DNA of 64,000 nucleotides. Source: Gerris lacustris. Taxonomy: Eukaryota > Arthropoda > Insecta > Hemiptera > Gerridae. Made by a program: the position numbers and the translations under genes. The stretch's first letter is position 1. Every line of letters starts with the position of its first letter. The stretch lies in NCBI GenBank assembly GCA_951217055.1, contig OX578283.1:26535427-26599426 (forward strand). The letters are read 5' to 3'. Under the pieces are notes generated by a model. It did no database searches, was not told where the DNA came from, and worked only from the letters and a program-made list of their open reading frames with translations. This document shows, piece by piece, positions 1 to 10,799 of the stretch.

Positions 1-2228
1 CAATGTAGACATCACTACTATGATAGGCTGACTTTTTTTTGAAGGGGGCCTGAAACTTGTCCCTATTTTCACGTTATGTTTTTGTTGGGGAATACATATA
101 CACATTTGTTTAGTTAAGAAGCTTTTGTTATGTTATACACAGTTCAATTTTAACCTCATTTGAAGGAATTCTAATATTACAGTTAAAAAGTTTATCTTTT
201 TAATTTGTAATCTATAACAAATTCCTTTTCTCTACCCGGAGGTTTATAGCATGCGGTACCACATGTTTACTTATCTGAAAGTAGTGAACTCTGGTGGAAT
301 ACTCGAGTATCCATAGTGAAAGAAATGCCGGATAGAGAAGAGTGCCATTAAATCAAGAAATATGGGGCCGGGACTCTATACTTGGGGTACAAGCGAAGAC
401 CCTTTCAGACCACTCATCAAATAACCATTCTCTGGCGTCAGCCTGAAACTTCTACGTTATCAAATCGGAATTTTCTCATCGTTATTCTTTCATTTTACAA
501 ATCAATATATAACATTTATTTTCCTCTCCGCTTTCTGACTGAATGCGGTTTGTAGTTTGGTTTTCTAAAAGCAAATTTTCTTTACCCGTAAATGTAAACT
601 TTGTTTCTAGTTTTTTTAACTATCGTTTTTGTTTCGAATTATTTTGAAATTAAGTTGTTTTTCCTTTTTCGCTTTTAAATCGATTGAACTAAAAAAAGGA
701 GTCGATAAAAGAGAGAATGTATACTCAGAAGAACAGAGAATGTATGTACTGTATGTATGTATGTTGTAGAAATATTTTTTACAACTTTTGACAACCAAGT
801 TATAAAAATATATCAAAAATAGTTTTATAACTAAGTAGTTTCCACCGACAGGAAATTTATACATAATAATACCGCTATTGTAAAAAAAAAAAAAAAAAAA
901 AAAAGTAAGTAATGTTAACCAATATTACGGCATACTAAACAATGATAACCCTAATCATTTGTATACAATTTTTACACCGAACATAACTTAGTACAATTTA
1001 CTTCATAGTATTTTTACAAAACAAGACTGTTAAACTTGAAGTTATCTTAGAACGGCATGGGATCAGATGTAAGATAAATAATTCAAAATTAATATAAAAA
1101 AAATTGTGTCGTAAAGTTATAAGCAACTATTTGCCAGCAACCGATGCGATATCGGATTGTATCGAACTTCATTTAATATTTATGATGAAGTTTTTAGTTT
1201 TGGTATACCAAAAGAATTTATAGCAACTGGAAATCATTTCAAACTTATAACTTAAAATAAAGAGCTTGCAGTAGCTTCATGAATGAAATCAATAATTTAA
1301 TCAACTTGTTTAAGCAGGAGTTATTACTTAAACTTAGTTATTAAAGACACTCTACCAGGGAGCGCTGACAGCTGCAATTAGATTTTTATTTTAAATATTT
1401 ATTCCAAAAAAAACAATGTTTTTGAACTTCAAAAGTATCAAAAAAGCTTTAACTATGTAAGTAGTTTATTATTTCTACTGAGATAGTCTCGATTTTTCAC
1501 CTACTTTTAGAGAAAAGCGAAAACCACCGTGCCTAACTAATTAATCGCTAAGGAAATAAGGGAATTTAATAATTTTATACTTCAGTAATTAACCGCAATA
1601 AATATTGATATCCGTACAATAAAAAAAGTAGTTTAGTTATGCGCAATAAATTTACTTCTTTTTAAATTAGTGAAACTATCAAAAGGCAAAAAAGAAAAAA
1701 AATTAGAGAGAAAATTTTATATAATCTAGAAGGGCAAGGTAAAACTTCACCTGTCTATTTGATTTTAATTTACGTACTTGTGATTGATGACCCCGTCAAA
1801 TTATTGATAGGGTAATGCTGGAATGGCATTACGGTACGATATGATATATAGCACCTTTTAAAGCTACCCTTTCAAAAATGACAATCAATACAATGCAGAG
1901 GGTCTCACTCTATACTCGACCTAGTCACATAATTATTGGCGTGAGAAAATATACATATGTTACTTTCAAAATTGAAATAAGGGAAATAATGAACCTGAGA
2001 ATAATTTATAACTTTAAACCCCTTTGGATTTTTTCTAAAGTATCTACGATAATATTTATAAAGTACATTTTTTCGTTGAAGAAACAAAATATTATATTTT
2101 GGGCAACAATATTAATAAAGATAGTTTGCATTTACATTCTTGCCCTTTAATCATAAATTGACGTGTTGCGGGACGTGTAAAGACATTCATTATTCATGGA
2201 TATTATTGTTAATAATGTTAAAGAAAAA
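1..2228. other. AT-rich DNA without recognised gene
   Basis: The stretch is AT-rich with a poly-A run of about 23 bases near 882-904. The short open frames here (about 60-90 codons) are rich in Ile, Lys, Tyr and Phe, as expected from translated AT-rich non-coding sequence, and match no family I know. Positions 230-440 are less AT-rich, but I could not read a conserved protein there on either strand. Confidence 0.5.
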
Positions 2229-2272
2229 GGGATTATAATCCCAACCGTCACACTCTATCCACTGAACTACAC
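2229..2272 (-). pseudogene. tRNA-like fragment (5' half)
   Basis: Read on the minus strand, the segment begins with a good box A-like block, TAGTTCAGTGGATAGAG, as in the D-arm of many tRNAs, and then runs into GGGATTATAATCCC and a T-run. The anticodon arm is not readable and no proper T-arm with a box B is present. It may be a truncated tRNA pseudogene or the head of a tRNA-derived SINE. Confidence 0.35.
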
Positions 2273-3068
2273 AAAAAAAAAAAATTCACTAAGAAATTAT
2301 TCCATTACAAGAAATTGACGATAGGTTGCATTTAAATCAACTATGTATTTAAATTATATTAATAAATTAAATATTTAGACATAAATTGTCATTAAGAGAG
2401 AATACGAGAGAATAAGTAAGGTCAAATAATTTGATTTGTTGAGTAGAACTACTATTTATTAGTTTTTATGTGAATAACATCATTTGCTCCTTTTTGAAAC
2501 ATCTATCTTAGAAATGTATAATGTAGATTTGAAAGTTATTTAATTGTTTTTTTTTAATAGCGTTTAAATTTACGTACATAGGTAGTTTTATACGCCAGCT
2601 ACATTCAAATAACTATTGACAGAACAGAAATTGTGCTGACGTATATTAAAACACACAAAGACACATATATGAGCACGTCACCACAATTGACCTATATAAA
2701 CCAAGTGTATCCCTACTCAAGGTGTATTTAGGCATACAGAAAGTCATGCAGTATACTTAGTTTATGTATTTTGTCATTATATTACTCATTCTATGTGATG
2801 TTTGTACTTATAATAATTTTGTAACTCTGTAAAATTTAAAGAAAGTTTAAAAAGAAAATTTTGTACTTAAAGAACTTAATTCTCTTAATTCGGGCCCCAG
2901 CTGTCCCCGGGCTGTCATGCCGCAGATTATTTATTATACTTGCAACTAGGTAGATCCCTTTGCTTCGGAAGCATTCAGTTGAGTATGTAAATTTTACGGT
3001 AGTCTTCGGTCTAGTTCTATAGATAACGTACATCGTTAGATATAGGAAGTTGAACCTGTTGCAAGAAC

Positions 3069-3309
3069 ACTATGGAACATCATGAAAGAGGTGTAGTTCA
3101 ATAACTATGTACTCGTGCAAGTACTCGTGAAGTCAATCCAGTAACCTCAAGATTATCTGAAGAAGGCTGCTTTAGAACAGCTGAAACAGGTCAATTGTTC
3201 CAATTACAATTTTTGTGTGAAGACGTTGTTTGGTTATTGAACTACACCTCTTTCATGATGAGTCGCTATCACACATTGAAGAAAAACACAGTCGAGGACT
3301 ATGGAACAT
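3069..3309 (+). mobile_element. 217-bp insert with 12-bp direct repeats and a hammerhead-like core
   Basis: The 12-mer ACTATGGAACAT occurs at 3069-3080 and again at 3298-3309, which fits a target-site duplication around 3081-3297. Inside, a 28-bp sequence starting at 3079 recurs as an exact reverse complement at 3232-3259, so the two ends of the insert can pair around a loop of about 125 bases. The loop holds the hammerhead-like motif annotated separately. Penelope-like elements are known to carry such ribozymes in their terminal repeats and often have inverted end pieces, so this may be a short non-autonomous PLE derivative. Alternatively it is the rearranged upstream end of the PLE that starts near 3525. 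Confidence 0.5.
3157..3192 (+). ncRNA. hammerhead-ribozyme-like motif (Penelope type)
   Basis: The core CTGAAGA (3157-3163) is followed by a possible stem II, GGCTG (3165-3169, offset by one base at the end) pairing with CAGCT (3178-3182), then GAAA (3183-3186) and C-AG-GTC. A two-base-pair stem III (AC/GT with a two-base loop) would put the cleavage nucleotide at C3192. Stem I pairing is weak. The order CUGANGA, stem II, GAAA, short stem III, UH is that of hammerheads described in Penelope-like retroelements. Activity is not implied. Confidence 0.5.
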
Positions 3310-3524
3310 GTTCCTCATAGTGGGGAAAAACATTATTTTCTCTCCTGATTGAACTTAATTCCCCATTGAAAGGAAAATATAAACTTTTTATGAAACCCAG
3401 AAATCAAACAAAATGTTATCCAATCCCTATGATTATTTTTTCTGTAGTGAAAAATCAAATAACAGCTTTACTAAAAATTGATTTATTGGTAATTAAAAGA
3501 AATGTACGGGACGTAGCAGCAACG

Positions 3525-4480
3525 GTCACCTGTTCTTCGAAGATAGAGCCCTTGCTTCAGCTGCTGTGAAACCGTCTTGCTAGTGGAGATATGTCGACAA
3601 TGGTTTTCTTCTATGGAAACACGGAAGACAGCATTTGGATGATTTCCTCCGTCATATGAATTCGATTCATAGGAAAATTCAATTTACCATGGAGATTGAA
3701 GAGAAGGACTGCCTACCTTTTCTAGATGTGCTGGTAATGAAGAAGACCAACGGTACTCTAGAACCTAGGACACGCCACGCCGTCTACAGGAAGTCCACGC
3801 ACACGGATAGGTACCTGAATGCAGCGTCACATCAATATCCGACGAAGAAGAAAACTGTCATCCACTCTTTAGTCTCAAGGGGATTCAGGATCCATGACGA
3901 GACCTCATGAAAGGAAGAGAAGCAGTACCTCAAGTCAGCCCTAGCAAAGAATGGCTTCAAGAAGAAAGACATGCTGCGAACCATCCACCGCGAAGAGGTC
4001 ACCAAGGAACGCACCCCAACAGAAAGGACGGAAGAACCGCGGAAGGCTTTTCTCCCATACATCCAAGGTACAACAGATAAGATAAGCCGGATTCTCAAAA
4101 ACAAGGATCGGGACCAATTTCAACGCTCACATGACCACCAGAAGCCTCCTGAAATCACCAAAAGACCACCTTCATCTCAAGACTTGTGGTGTATACCAAA
4201 TCCCTTGCAGTTGCGGAAAGAACTACATCGGGCAAACCGGAAGATTGATCTCAACCCGCCTTCAAGAACACATAAGTGAAAAACAACGACCACAGATCAG
4301 CGTTAGCTCAGCATTCTGAAGAAACCGACCATGTCATATGTTTGAGGACATACGAGTACTCGCATCAGTCAACAGATATCACAGCAGGGTGGTAAGGGAG
4401 GCTATTGAGATCGAGAAACAACCGGTGAACTTCAACAGAGAGGATGGATTCACTCTCTCCCGGACCTAGAAACCCCTGGT
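3525..4480 (+). pseudogene. Penelope-like element: reverse transcriptase C-terminus plus GIY-YIG endonuclease, degenerate
   Basis: Three frames must be stitched to read the protein. From about 3533, LFFEDRALASAAVKPSC leads to W/stop, WRYV and the catalytic position, which reads YVDN where the family has YVDD, so the second catalytic aspartate is lost. The stop at about 3583 replaces a conserved Trp. The palm/thumb follows at 3635-3907 (for example FTMEIEEKDCLPFLDVLV), ending in an in-frame TGA. After a spacer, the GIY-YIG nuclease is readable near 4190-4275 as CGVYQIPCSCGKNYIGQTGR then LQEH, in a different frame from the 3971 open frame. Further shifts are seen near 4290 and 4345 before the C-terminal part (EIEKQPVNFNREDGFTLSRT) to about 4467. 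Penelope elements encode exactly this RT plus GIY-YIG pair. The 5' part of the ORF is missing and the copy is dead. Confidence 0.92.
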
Positions 4481-4696
4481 TAGCATCTGTGCCAAGCAGA
4501 AAGCAACAAGCGGCGCCGCGGTACTTCCCGACTTATTACATCGCCCACACTACAAAGGAACACCGACCAAGGCAGCACCTGCGTGATTGCATTATCCTAA
4601 AAAAGGATTACCCCGAGTAAAGGAACTCCCGAAAAATCCAGGTACAATCCACGGTCCATAGGAAACCAGTATAAATACGCCGATCATCTCCCCAGT

Positions 4697-5301
4697 CAGT
4701 GGCGCACCCAAGGGGGGGCACGTGCCCCCCCCCCCCCCCCCCCCCCCCAAGCCAAAGACCTGAAATTTAAGTATGCAATTCCGCAGCACATTTTAAAGTA
4801 ATAGTGCTATGATAGTCAAAAAAATCCATAAATAAGTAATTATATACCTAGTTTTGCCCGACATATTATTTTTTTAATGTTTTAAAGACGTGAAATAAAA
4901 CATTAAACTATTAAATAATGCACAACTTTTAATAATAAAATATTATTCGTATATAATTTTTTTTTAATAAAATGTCCCGGTCTTCATGTCTCGTTCATAA
5001 AAATCTTAAATTTATTTGTATAAAATAACATTTTAGATACTCTTAGAATAGGCTAAAAAGACGTTTTCAAGTAACGTAAACTATAAAAATTTTCCCGGGG
5101 TTTTCCTCCCCCGGACCCCCTAAAAGAGAGCTCAGCCCCCCTTAAAAATTGGCTGGATCCGCCATTGATATGAAGTAATTTAAGAACAAAGAAAATCAGA
5201 CTTATTCATTGTCTGTGATTATGCTAAGCCCTCATTACATCCCCCCCCCCCTTGTTTTTAATCTGTGCCCCTCCCAAAAAAAAATCCTGGGTGCGCTACT
5301 G
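4697..5301. mobile_element. non-autonomous hAT-type DNA transposon with 8-bp duplication, inserted in the PLE
   Basis: The ends are CAGTGGCGCACCCA and the near-complement TGGGTGCGCTACTG. The host octamer TCCCCAGT stands directly before (4689-4696) and directly after (5302-5309), an exact 8-bp target duplication as made by hAT transposases. A palindrome of G-run, CACGTG, C-run (about 4712-4748) sits close to the left end. No transposase frame is present. The interior resembles the element at 47764-48647 in inverted orientation, so the two are one family. Flanking sequence reads as one continuous PLE when the element is removed. Confidence 0.88.
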
Positions 5302-5309
5302 TCCCCAGT

Positions 5310-5480
5310 CGTCTGTATATCTTGTGTTTGCTTCTAGTCAACATCACGATGCATCACACCCCTGATGATGCATCCAGTAGTGGAAGCGAAACGTCGGACT
5401 TCAAGCCCTTTATGACGCGGATTTCACCGGAAAACCAAGCTGTTAATGAAAAATATACGCTAGTTGGATCAATGTCAGAG
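5310..5480 (+). mobile_element. 3' terminal region of the Penelope-like element
   Basis: Immediately after the hAT-type insertion the PLE resumes and carries the hammerhead-like motif, followed by a block (about 5396-5445) that translates as ETSDFKPFMTRISPEN. That block recurs at 27470-27545 (minus) and 30778-30835 (plus), so it marks the conserved terminal repeat of this PLE family. The open frame over this region is a by-product and not a gene. The exact 3' end was not found. Confidence 0.6.
5362..5395 (+). ncRNA. minimal hammerhead-ribozyme-like motif of Penelope terminal repeat
   Basis: CTGATGA (5362-5368) is followed by GCATCC (5370-5375), loop AGTAGT, GGAAGC (5382-5387) which pairs with one A-A mismatch, then GAAA (5388-5391), C, GTC. 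Stem III would be AC/GT without a loop, which cannot close within one molecule. The ACGT self-complement could pair between two copies, matching the published idea that metazoan PLE hammerheads act as dimers. Two G residues after the cleavage site can pair with CC before the core. All core residues are present. Confidence 0.65.
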
Positions 5481-5549
5481 CTTCCCGCAAGTAACGGAAG
5501 CAATCTGGTAAGGAATTTGTATTTTTTCCAAAAATCCGTTCAGACATCA

Positions 5550-5595
5550 GGCGGATTAGTGTGGCACATAGCTTCCTATTGTCGAAAGGTCACAT
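5550..5595 (-). repeat. end fragment of dispersed repeat Rep-A
   Basis: The segment contains GTGTGGCACATAGCTTCCT, the conserved end block of the family whose complete copies lie at 17100-17740, 39677-40137 and 53915-54487. Only this end is present. Confidence 0.55.
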
Positions 5596-5649
5596 AAGAG
5601 TAAAATAATGTGACGTCACTGGGAATTGAAGTGAGGTTTGTTAGGCTTT

Positions 5650-8060
5650 TTTTATTGCTAAAGGTCGACCAAGAAGTCATGGAAATCTGAGGAGTGCGCT
5701 AGTGTCGTTTTTTGGTGTCATGTATAGTCAGTTTTTAATAAAATAGACCATTGTCAAAAAACAAAGTGTTGTTCTTTTGTTATTAATAATTTTATGTTTG
5801 ATAACTTCTTCTATATTTTTTGCAACAGGCAACACTGTACCTGATAAGAAATCATAATATACTTATTATCACTGATGATATTATCTCTGATATTATCTCT
5901 GATAATATCTTTATATTATTATTTATTGATTATTCATAATAATATTCTTTAAATCTAAATCGATTTTCTTCTTTCTTAAACAATTTTTTTCTTCCTTTTT
6001 ATTTCTGAGTTTGATTTGTTACTTTAATTATTTCTGGATTTTAGTTGTTACTTTTTTGTGAATTATTTTCTCTCAATTCGGCAATTTTCTCTTTGGTAAA
6101 TTAAATTTCCTGGTATTAATAAAAACATGGATAATAACACGAATTCAAAATTAGGAAGAAAGACTCTTCACAGTCAAGGACGTGAAATCGTTTACAATAT
6201 GTATTTGTATTTTTAACACAACAGCATTGGCGGAAGTGGCAGTTCAACAATAGAAGTACCTATCCATACAGATATTAATTGTCATGGAGAGCAATCATTT
6301 TTATAATAACAACTACATATTAAGTTTGTTCCAACCCCGTTATTTGTAGCGTCCTTTGCATTTGCATCATCCCCTGGATTTGTAAATCGTACACAAATCG
6401 TTTAGGATAGTTGTGACTATCATTCGTACTGTATAAAAACAGGAAACCTAACCAAGATTGAAAACCTTCTTGTTGTTATTCGTGAGATTTGACATAACTG
6501 GGCATGTCATACAAACTAGAAATGGGTATTGTCTTAGCACCCGACTATACTGACTTCGGCAATACTCGGAAGCTCCGTCTTTAAACGAAGCTAAGCTTTC
6601 AGTTTCTCCCGTGTTCATGACTTCTTGGTCGACCTTTAGTAGGGTTTTTATTTTATTTTCCTAGTAAGGCATTTATTTTTATTGAATATAAAATATGTGC
6701 GCGGAAAAGAGGTTATACTGTTTCTTTTTAGACTTTAAAGCAGCTTTTGATAATGTACGCCAAGATTCAAACTTTCTCAAACTCTTTAGTCAAGGGTGTG
6801 TCATCAAAGTTTGCTGCGGTTTGTAGCAAAAATTGAGCGACAGACAGACACGGAACCAAATATAATAAATACATAAAGAATATCGTTCTTCAAAACGATC
6901 ACATAGTTCCGCTACCTTTAATATTGAACATTTTATTAAATAGAAAGAATACTTGAGGCTTCAAATGAACTGAATGGTAAATTACCTTTTCTCAACTCTA
7001 ATTATTATGAAACAATAAAATTTATAATTTGGAGCTTAACCTTTTAACTTAATAAAACTTTTCAACGACATATAATATTACAACAAAGTAGGGAGTGCTT
7101 TATAATAGATGTATTTTATATATTAGTAGATGTCTGTGTTTCAGAGATTATGTATAGAATAAAACTAAATGGGAGTAGAGAAAAAAATCGTATATGTGTT
7201 AAATTAAACAAAATTAATAAAATAAAAATAAAAACTGAAGCAAATTAAACATACTAAAAAGTTGCGAATAATCCACCTAAAAAAATGCCTTTAATGGATA
7301 CAAGATGAACAAAAGAGCGAAAAGTAGGGAAAAAAGGCAAGAAAAAATAACAAAAGCAAAAATGAAAAGCCAATTACCCAGTTCTCGGCATAAGGGTCGC
7401 TATGTACATAGCAGAGGCAAAGGAACAGAAACTCCCAACTTGGATGGAATGCAAAAAAAAAAAATTAGTTTTGCGATAAAGCTCAGTTAGTAAAGGGAGT
7501 GAAAAAAGAGGTAATTTGGACAAAAAGAAAGAGATTTTTTTGCTGGAAAAGCCAGATGGAATGGGAAGTTAAAAAAGAAAGGAAAAGTCAAGAAGATGAA
7601 AGCATTGGGCAAGGGGTAGGTAACACTTAAAAAAAATCAAATGCTAAAAAAACACACGCGCAAGGAGCTAGAACAAGAAGAATATATTAAGATAAAAAGG
7701 AAATTATATAAACTGAATCTTAAAAGAATAATCTACCAAAATTTTAGATAGCAGACAGTCTACCCTTAGTTATGTATCAATAATAAAAATTAGAACAAAA
7801 CATTAAATATTATAATAATAACAATAATAATTACTTATAATAATAATAATTAAATTACTTACGAAAATTTGGTACAATAGTTCGATGAACCAAGCTCTTC
7901 TACCCTTATTTTATAACATAGTTAACTTCGTGTACAGAGATATCAACATTTGGAACTCACCTGTAAAAACAAAAAAAAAAAGAAGATTAATAATCATAAT
8001 ATTGTTGAAAAATAGTACTGTTTTCCAGCAGTAGTTGTTTTGGCGTGGAGATAACTCCAG
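5650..8060. other. AT-rich DNA, a Rep-A fragment, otherwise nothing recognised
   Basis: Positions 6820-6925 hold a partial Rep-A copy on the minus strand (AAAATTGAGCGACAGACAGAC, then the block GTTCTTCAAAACGATCACATAG). Positions 5875-5920 contain short tandem GATATTATCTCT-like repeats. The rest is purine- and AT-rich, and the Lys-rich frame near 7305-7490 is a composition effect. Confidence 0.45.
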
Positions 8061-8064
8061 AAAA

Positions 8065-8218
<154 letters not shown>

Positions 8219-8700
8219 AATGTTTTAAATTAATATGAATCTATATTTAGTGGGTTTAAAAGATCTGTGCATATACTTATTATACAAATAACATTACTTC
8301 AACATCTAATGCAAGTGAGCTGTTCTGTCAATACAGTAGATAAGGTTGGGCATTTTAACGAATTTAGGTATGGGCAAAGGGCAAAGTAATTGCGGCAGTC
8401 GTCGTGTAGGCAATGTTGCGTGATTAAAGTGTGCCAGAAATCCCCAAAAGAATTGATTTAAAATTAAATTTCTATGACCAGCAAGTCTAGAAAACTCCAG
8501 CACCAAGTGCTCAAAGGGTTGTTCTACTTCCACAAAAAGAGATATGATTTGTTTTATTTTCATTACTAGTTCCACAAATACTATAGTTGCACCAAAGTTT
8601 ATTAATTGTTATTGTTTTAAACTTTGATTTGATAGATGGCTTTTAACCATAGGTCTGCCCCCATTAGATTTGAAACACATAATGAAATATATATTAGTTA

Positions 8701-9130
8701 CTAGCTGGATTTCCGTGCTTCGCTTCTGAGTATGTTATTTTTAATAATTTAATGTTTATTGATTATCGTCAAGAAACATACAAATTATTATAAACTGCGA
8801 ACATTTCTAGATACCGGCTATAATAAGTTATAATAAAGAAGCGTCTTCCAAATTTCAAGGTTCTAGTGTAATTGGGCATTATGGATTTTGCATATAAATG
8901 ACCGCCATCATGATATTATAAGATTGTAAAAAATTTCTTCAGCGAAAACCTTGGAGGTAAGAAGAACCTCAAAAATTGCATGGTCATATAGGTCCAGTAT
9001 TTCCAGGTATCGTGATGAGTCAGATAGTCATTAAGTGAATTCCTGTGATTCGCTTCTGAGTGTATTATTTTTCATGTTTTTTTTTAATTTGATGGGTTTA
9101 ACATACGCTCTAAAAACATATAAGGTAGAG
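8701..9130 (+). repeat. dispersed repeat, 'CTAGCTGGATTTCCGTGCTTCGC' type
   Basis: Starts with a block seen again in variant form at 9033 (TTCCTGTGATTCGCTTCTGAG) and 31528 (CTAGCTGGATACCCGTGCT). Such blocks mark a common invertebrate dispersed repeat of unclear class. Boundaries and target duplication were not found. Confidence 0.45.
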
Positions 9131-9990
9131 TTTCCTAAATCCCCCCCCTTATTTAAACAACCCCTCCCCTAGGATTAAATAATCCCTAATTAGTAATTAA
9201 TTTCGACTACTGGAGAAACAGTTTTAAAGATTAATTTTCCAGGAAAAGCAAGAGGTATTTTCCTTCTGCAACCCAATCCTATATTTATACCTAGGAGGTA
9301 TGAAAAACATGATAAATGAATTAGCTATGAATTTAATAACTTTTAAAAGAAATATATTATATTGTTATATAAAATAAAGTTAATATTTAGTATGAGGTTG
9401 TTAAAGAGAAAATAAGTTGTTATGGTATTAAGTATGATCAAAGGAAAGATTCTTAAAACGTTTTTGTTTATATTGAGTATCACAAAAGCATAAGCACGCA
9501 AGGAACCAATCCCAAGGGCACTAGAAGTATCTTTGAGGGAACCAAAGGCAATATTCCAAGGCAAGATTTTAGTCTATCAAAATCGTAGGGTAAAGAAAAG
9601 TGGTTTCAATTCCTGAGGGAGCAAAATCCCCTGAGAATGAGGAGCCCTATAAAAACTTTCAGATCTTTAAGATCTCAATATACATTCCCAGACCACGGTG
9701 CGGTGTTACATAGGGGACTAGTATCAATTGAAGCAAGCTCAGCGATTTTCGTGTGCTTATAGAATGCTTAAGTATGTCCAACGTTACGTTATCCTAATAA
9801 GATCGAGAAATATGTAGATGGATACAGTAAATAAATTATTTAATTTCTTAATATAAAACAAGAAGGTTAAAAGAATACATTTATAAGAATTATTAAAAGG
9901 TATAATAAAAACAATTATAGCGTAGGCCTCAAAGATTGAATGAATTTCATATTGGTATTTATCCAATTATGAAATTAGATATATATAAAA
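9131..9990. other. no recognised gene
   Basis: AT-rich with a less AT-rich patch at about 9480-9720 in which I could read no conserved protein on either strand. Confidence 0.4.
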
Positions 9991-9992
9991 TA

Positions 9993-10052
9993 TTTACATT
10001 AATGAGTACAGATATTTCGTATGAACGAAATATCTGTACTCATTAATGTAAA
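9993..10052. repeat. perfect 28-bp inverted repeat with 4-base loop
   Basis: Positions 9993-10020 are exactly complementary to 10025-10052, separated only by ATGA. A transcript would form a 28-bp hairpin without mismatch. No neighbouring element end was recognised. Confidence 0.95.
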
Positions 10053-10334
10053 CAATTATTGCTTTATTAATTAGCTAAAGGATAAACCAAAAGTTCTTAT
10101 GCTACAGTAAACAACTATCAATCAAGAAAATAAGAAACTAAACCCGAAACCCGAGTCTACTTTTAACAAGCTACAAAAGTTTTTTGCTTTTTTTCGAATT
10201 ATTATTTAGCCGCAACTATAAAAATTAATTATAACAACAGCTTATCTGACTTAAGGAAAATATAGCACAGTTTTCAACACAGATTCAGAGACCCCACCCA
10301 GTGGTGGTACTCCAATTTCGATTAAAATCGTATT

Positions 10335-10790
10335 AGCCTCTAAGATGGTTACGGGGCCATTTTCTCTTTAGGCGTCGCGTCGCCTCGGATTGCAAGGAAT
10401 ATGAGTAGAAGATAGCTTCTGGACAAGAGGATTAGGATGGTGTCTGAGCTTGGCGTGGAAGGACTTGTAATGAGAGGGTGCTATATGAACGTAGGGAACT
10501 TTTAGGTTGTTATGAATTACACAGTTGACCACGTTGGAGGGAGCATTACATATTTTTGTATGGTTCAGGATTGCATTTTGTAAGAATTCGATGGTTTGAT
10601 CGATCCCCACAGTTCAATTGCGTATGTTCAAGTAGGTTTTATCATAAGACTATAGAATTTAGTTTGTTAGTAATAAATTTGATCTGCTGTCTAAGAGTCT
10701 AAGTAAAGTCTTGTATCGTCTCTTCATTCCCGTTCGTTTTAGTCATGTATGTAAGTTCCAGGTGCGAGCCTTCGGTCTAACTAAATCCTA
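10335..10790 (-). pseudogene. Jockey-clade LINE, C-terminal end of ORF2, degenerate
   Basis: On the minus strand the pieces LRLLDSRSNLLLTNKLNS, IELWGSIKPSN, TIEFLQNAILNHTKICNAP, VVNCVIHNNLKVPYVH, KLRHHPNPLVQKLSS and RRLKRKWPRNHLRG follow one another in the order seen at the end of Jockey-type reverse transcriptase proteins (the TYGIQLWG, IQxxQNxxLR, LHxDLxIPxV, HPNPL and RRLKR blocks). At least two frameshifts separate them, one just after the LWG block (about 10605) and one near 10378. The catalytic part is missing upstream, so this is a 5'-truncated dead copy. The cut-off of 10790 is approximate. Confidence 0.78.
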
Positions 10791-10799
10791 AATACCGCA

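Noticed and set aside
4725..4748. Long C and G homopolymers (also 27640, 27942, 37186, 47815, 55707) as biological features by themselves
   Set aside because: Several fall in hAT-type elements, but exact lengths may be sequencing or assembly artefacts, so only the conserved CACGTG context is reported.
8306..8575. Minus-strand frame of 89 codons (with SRLAGHRNLILNQFFWGF)
   Set aside because: I do not recognise a family and see no supporting context; a chance frame or an old repeat is as likely.
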